This document shows, piece after piece, positions 62,456-64,000 of a DNA stretch of 64,000 bases. Within the stretch, counting starts at the first letter, position 1; every line of letters begins with the position of its first letter. Both the position numbers and the translations under genes were made by a program. The notes under the pieces were generated by a model. The model worked only from the letters and a program-made list of their open reading frames with translations. It was not told the origin of the DNA and made no database searches. The stretch comes from Arthrobacter sp. zg-Y1110 (GTDB lineage Bacteria; Actinomycetota; Actinomycetes; Actinomycetales; Micrococcaceae). Location of the stretch: contig NZ_CP104272.1 in NCBI RefSeq assembly GCF_025244865.1, positions 558,001 to 622,000 on the forward strand, written 5' to 3'.

Positions 62456-64000
62456 CTAGGCGGACAGGGTATTGCCAGCCGCAGGCTCGGTCACGGATTC
62501 ACTGGTCAAGCGCTGCAGGTACTCCACCGCGCCGGTGATATCCCGACCGGAGGACCGGTAGCCGACGTAGCCGTCGGGGCGGATGACCAGCAGTTCAGGC
62601 CGGCGCGAGCTCAGGCCCAGGCGGTGGAAGGCCAGACCGCTGACGTCCTTGATGATGCCCGGAGAATTCGCAATGAGGCTGCTGCCGACGGTCAGTTGCT
62701 GGATATTCAGCAGTCCGGCGAGTTGGGGCAGTGCCGTCCGGAGCTGGCGCGGTGCGTCCTGCGGCCAGCCGGGTCCGCTGAGGAGGATGGAGAAGCCGGG
62801 CGTGGCCACCAGGTCCTGCAGGCGCCGTTCCCGGTCCTGGTAGATGACGTCGGCATCGGGCAGGCGGTCGCCGGGGCGGACGCCGCGGGCCAGAAGCGCC
62901 GGCCGGCGGGAATCCCCGGCGTCGACCATGCTGCTGCCGCGGTAGTTGATGTTCAGCTGGGCCATGGTCCGGAAGAGCCGCGAGCGGAGCCCGTCCCAGC
63001 CCATGGCCTTCGGAGCCAGCGCGGGCAGGAGCTTGGTGCGGGGCAGCTTCTTGAGGCCGTTGCGGCTGGTGGCGAGCTTGAAGATGCGGTCCGTCGTGGA
63101 CACGACTTCCTGGCCCACGGGCCGTCGCTCGGCGTGATAGCTGTCAATCAGCTCATCGCTGGCGAGCCCGCGGGCGCCGAGGGCGAGTTTCCAGCCCAGG
63201 TTCAGCGCGTCCTGGATGCCGGTATTCATACCCTGGGCGGCAACGGGGGAGTGGACATGGGCGGCATCGCCGGCCAGGAACACCGAACCCCGCTGGAAGT
63301 ACTCGGCCATCTGGTGCGAAAGGCGGAAGGTGCTGATCCACTTCGGATCCCGCACCTGCAGGGCGCCATGCGTAAAGGTATCGGCCAGCTCCTGCATTGT
63401 TTCAAGGGTGGCAGGGTGATGCGGCGGCTTAATTGCGATCATCCGCCAGGTAGCGGATCCGCCGAGCGGGAACAGGAAGAGGAACCCGCCCTCGGTGGGG
63501 TAGGAATGCACGGCATCGGGTTCCGCACCGTCAATTTCGACGTCGGCCAGGATGAAGGTGTCCGGGTAGGCTCCGCCGCGCCAGTCCATGCCTGCCTTGG
63601 CACGGACCGTGCTTTCGGCACCGTCGGCACCAACCACGTAACGGGCACGGATGCGCTCGATGCCGCGGTCCATCCGCTGGATCTTTGCTTCCATTCCGGC
63701 AAACGGGTCCTCGGGATCCAGGCGTTCCAGGTCCTGGAGTTCCGCGCCGCGCTCAATGCGTACCCGGCGGGAAAGCAGGTGCTGGGTCAGGATGCGCTCG
63801 GTGTCCGTCTGGGGCAGGAACAGCAACTGCTGGAACGCTGAATCCTCCAGTCCCGTGTCGAACAGGTCCACTTCCAGCGTTTCCTCCGGCAGGTGGAGGT
63901 GCAGCTCGCGGGCTGGACGTCCGGCGGCAACCAGCTCGCCGCTGACGCCGAAGGGCCGCAGGGCTTCCAAAGTGCGCGGCTGGATGGCAATGGCCCGCGA
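62456..64000 (-). CDS. FAD-dependent aromatic monooxygenase (partial, 5' end off window)
   Basis: Coding continues through the window edge; the visible 514 residues lack the N-terminal GxGxxG FAD site. Seen are RAIAIQPRTLEALRPFG (substrate side), YVVGADGAESTVRAKAG (DG motif), and FLAGDAAHVHSPVAAQGMNTG (GD motif binding FAD ribityl), plus a thioredoxin-like C-terminal domain. Phenol or PHBH-type hydroxylases of aromatic compounds or rifampicin-type monooxygenases have this layout. The frame's apparent start at 63970 (a TTG) is internal. Confidence 0.93.
   Translation of the reverse strand, partial: SRAIAIQPRTLEALRPFGVSGELVAAGRPARELHLHLPEETLEVDLFDTGLEDSAFQQLLFLPQTDTERILTQHLLSRRVRIERGAELQDLERLDPEDPFAGMEAKIQRMDRGIERIRARYVVGADGAESTVRAKAGMDWRGGAYPDTFILADVEIDGAEPDAVHSYPTEGGFLFLFPLGGSATWRMIAIKPPHHPATLETMQELADTFTHGALQVRDPKWISTFRLSHQMAEYFQRGSVFLAGDAAHVHSPVAAQGMNTGIQDALNLGWKLALGARGLASDELIDSYHAERRPVGQEVVSTTDRIFKLATSRNGLKKLPRTKLLPALAPKAMGWDGLRSRLFRTMAQLNINYRGSSMVDAGDSRRPALLARGVRPGDRLPDADVIYQDRERRLQDLVATPGFSILLSGPGWPQDAPRQLRTALPQLAGLLNIQQLTVGSSLIANSPGIIKDVSGLAFHRLGLSSRRPELLVIRPDGYVGYRSSGRDITGAVEYLQRLTSESVTEPAAGNTLSA

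Overview
The window is from a high-GC Gram-positive chromosome. The best fit is an actinobacterium of the Micrococcaceae (Arthrobacter-like). This rests on the gene families present (WXG100 and type VII-type proteins, a DtxR/IdeR repressor with all metal ligands, an XPB-type helicase with its actinobacterial partner, a DUF3027-type protein, a lone CIRCE-controlled GroEL), on strong GC bias at third codon positions, and on several genes that look leaderless. I ran no search, so the genus is an inference. I see no IS element, integrase, prophage or CRISPR array.

Layout. 1-2.5 kb: tail of an unknown gene, cold-shock gene cspA, and groL behind two tandem CIRCE operators. 2.6-5.3 kb: an orphan WXG100 gene and an OmpR-type two-component pair. 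5.5-8.8 kb: a five-gene minus-strand operon that looks like a type VII (ESX-like) substrate module. It has a small WXG-like head protein, a 382-residue effector-like protein ending in a glycine zipper, a membrane protein, an LpqN-like protein and an EspG-like protein. 9-18 kb: XPB helicase and partner, a second cold-shock protein, a DUF3027-type protein, an MFS exporter, serC and ideR. 18-21 kb: an M23 peptidase and two tandem NlpC/P60-type hydrolases. There are two separate ydaO-type (c-di-AMP) riboswitches, one before the M23 gene and one before the NlpC/P60 pair. 21-25 kb: HNH nuclease, mobA, DUF6457-type gene, moeA and fdhD (molybdenum cofactor). 25-29 kb: a histidine kinase with a degenerate receiver, and an ABC exporter.

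28.8-36.8 kb: an amino-sugar-type catabolic island. SIS isomerase/deaminase, ROK kinase, PfkB kinase, class II aldolase and DeoR regulator form one operon, divergent from an ABC importer (binding protein plus two permeases, no ATPase). Together the enzymes would take a hexosamine to two triose phosphates. 36.8-43.6 kb: tRNA-Arg(CCT), a MarR-MMPL efflux pair, a membrane protein whose gene overlaps MMPL tail to tail, an inositol-monophosphatase-family enzyme and PcrA helicase. 43.6-47.4 kb: sucCD behind a strongly structured leader, and a sugar porter. 47.5-51.2 kb: secreted hydrolase and BCCT osmolyte transporter.

51.6-55.7 kb: a second type VII-like module with a head protein carrying a long proline-rich repeat, a DUF1023-type hydrolase, a lipoprotein and a truncated copy of that lipoprotein. 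55.7-64 kb: a VIT1/CCC1-type metal transporter, acyl-CoA ligase, AI-2E-family protein, sodium:solute symporter with a divergent XRE-cupin regulator, and a partial FAD monooxygenase.

The most interesting signal joins the two type VII-like modules, about 47 kb apart. Both start with paralogous head proteins, both second genes share an N-terminal domain with ungapped motif spacing, and both are preceded by the same 20-base palindromic element, CATGGGGAGAACTACCCATG, found nowhere else I could see. This suggests one regulator controlling a dispersed set of type VII substrates.
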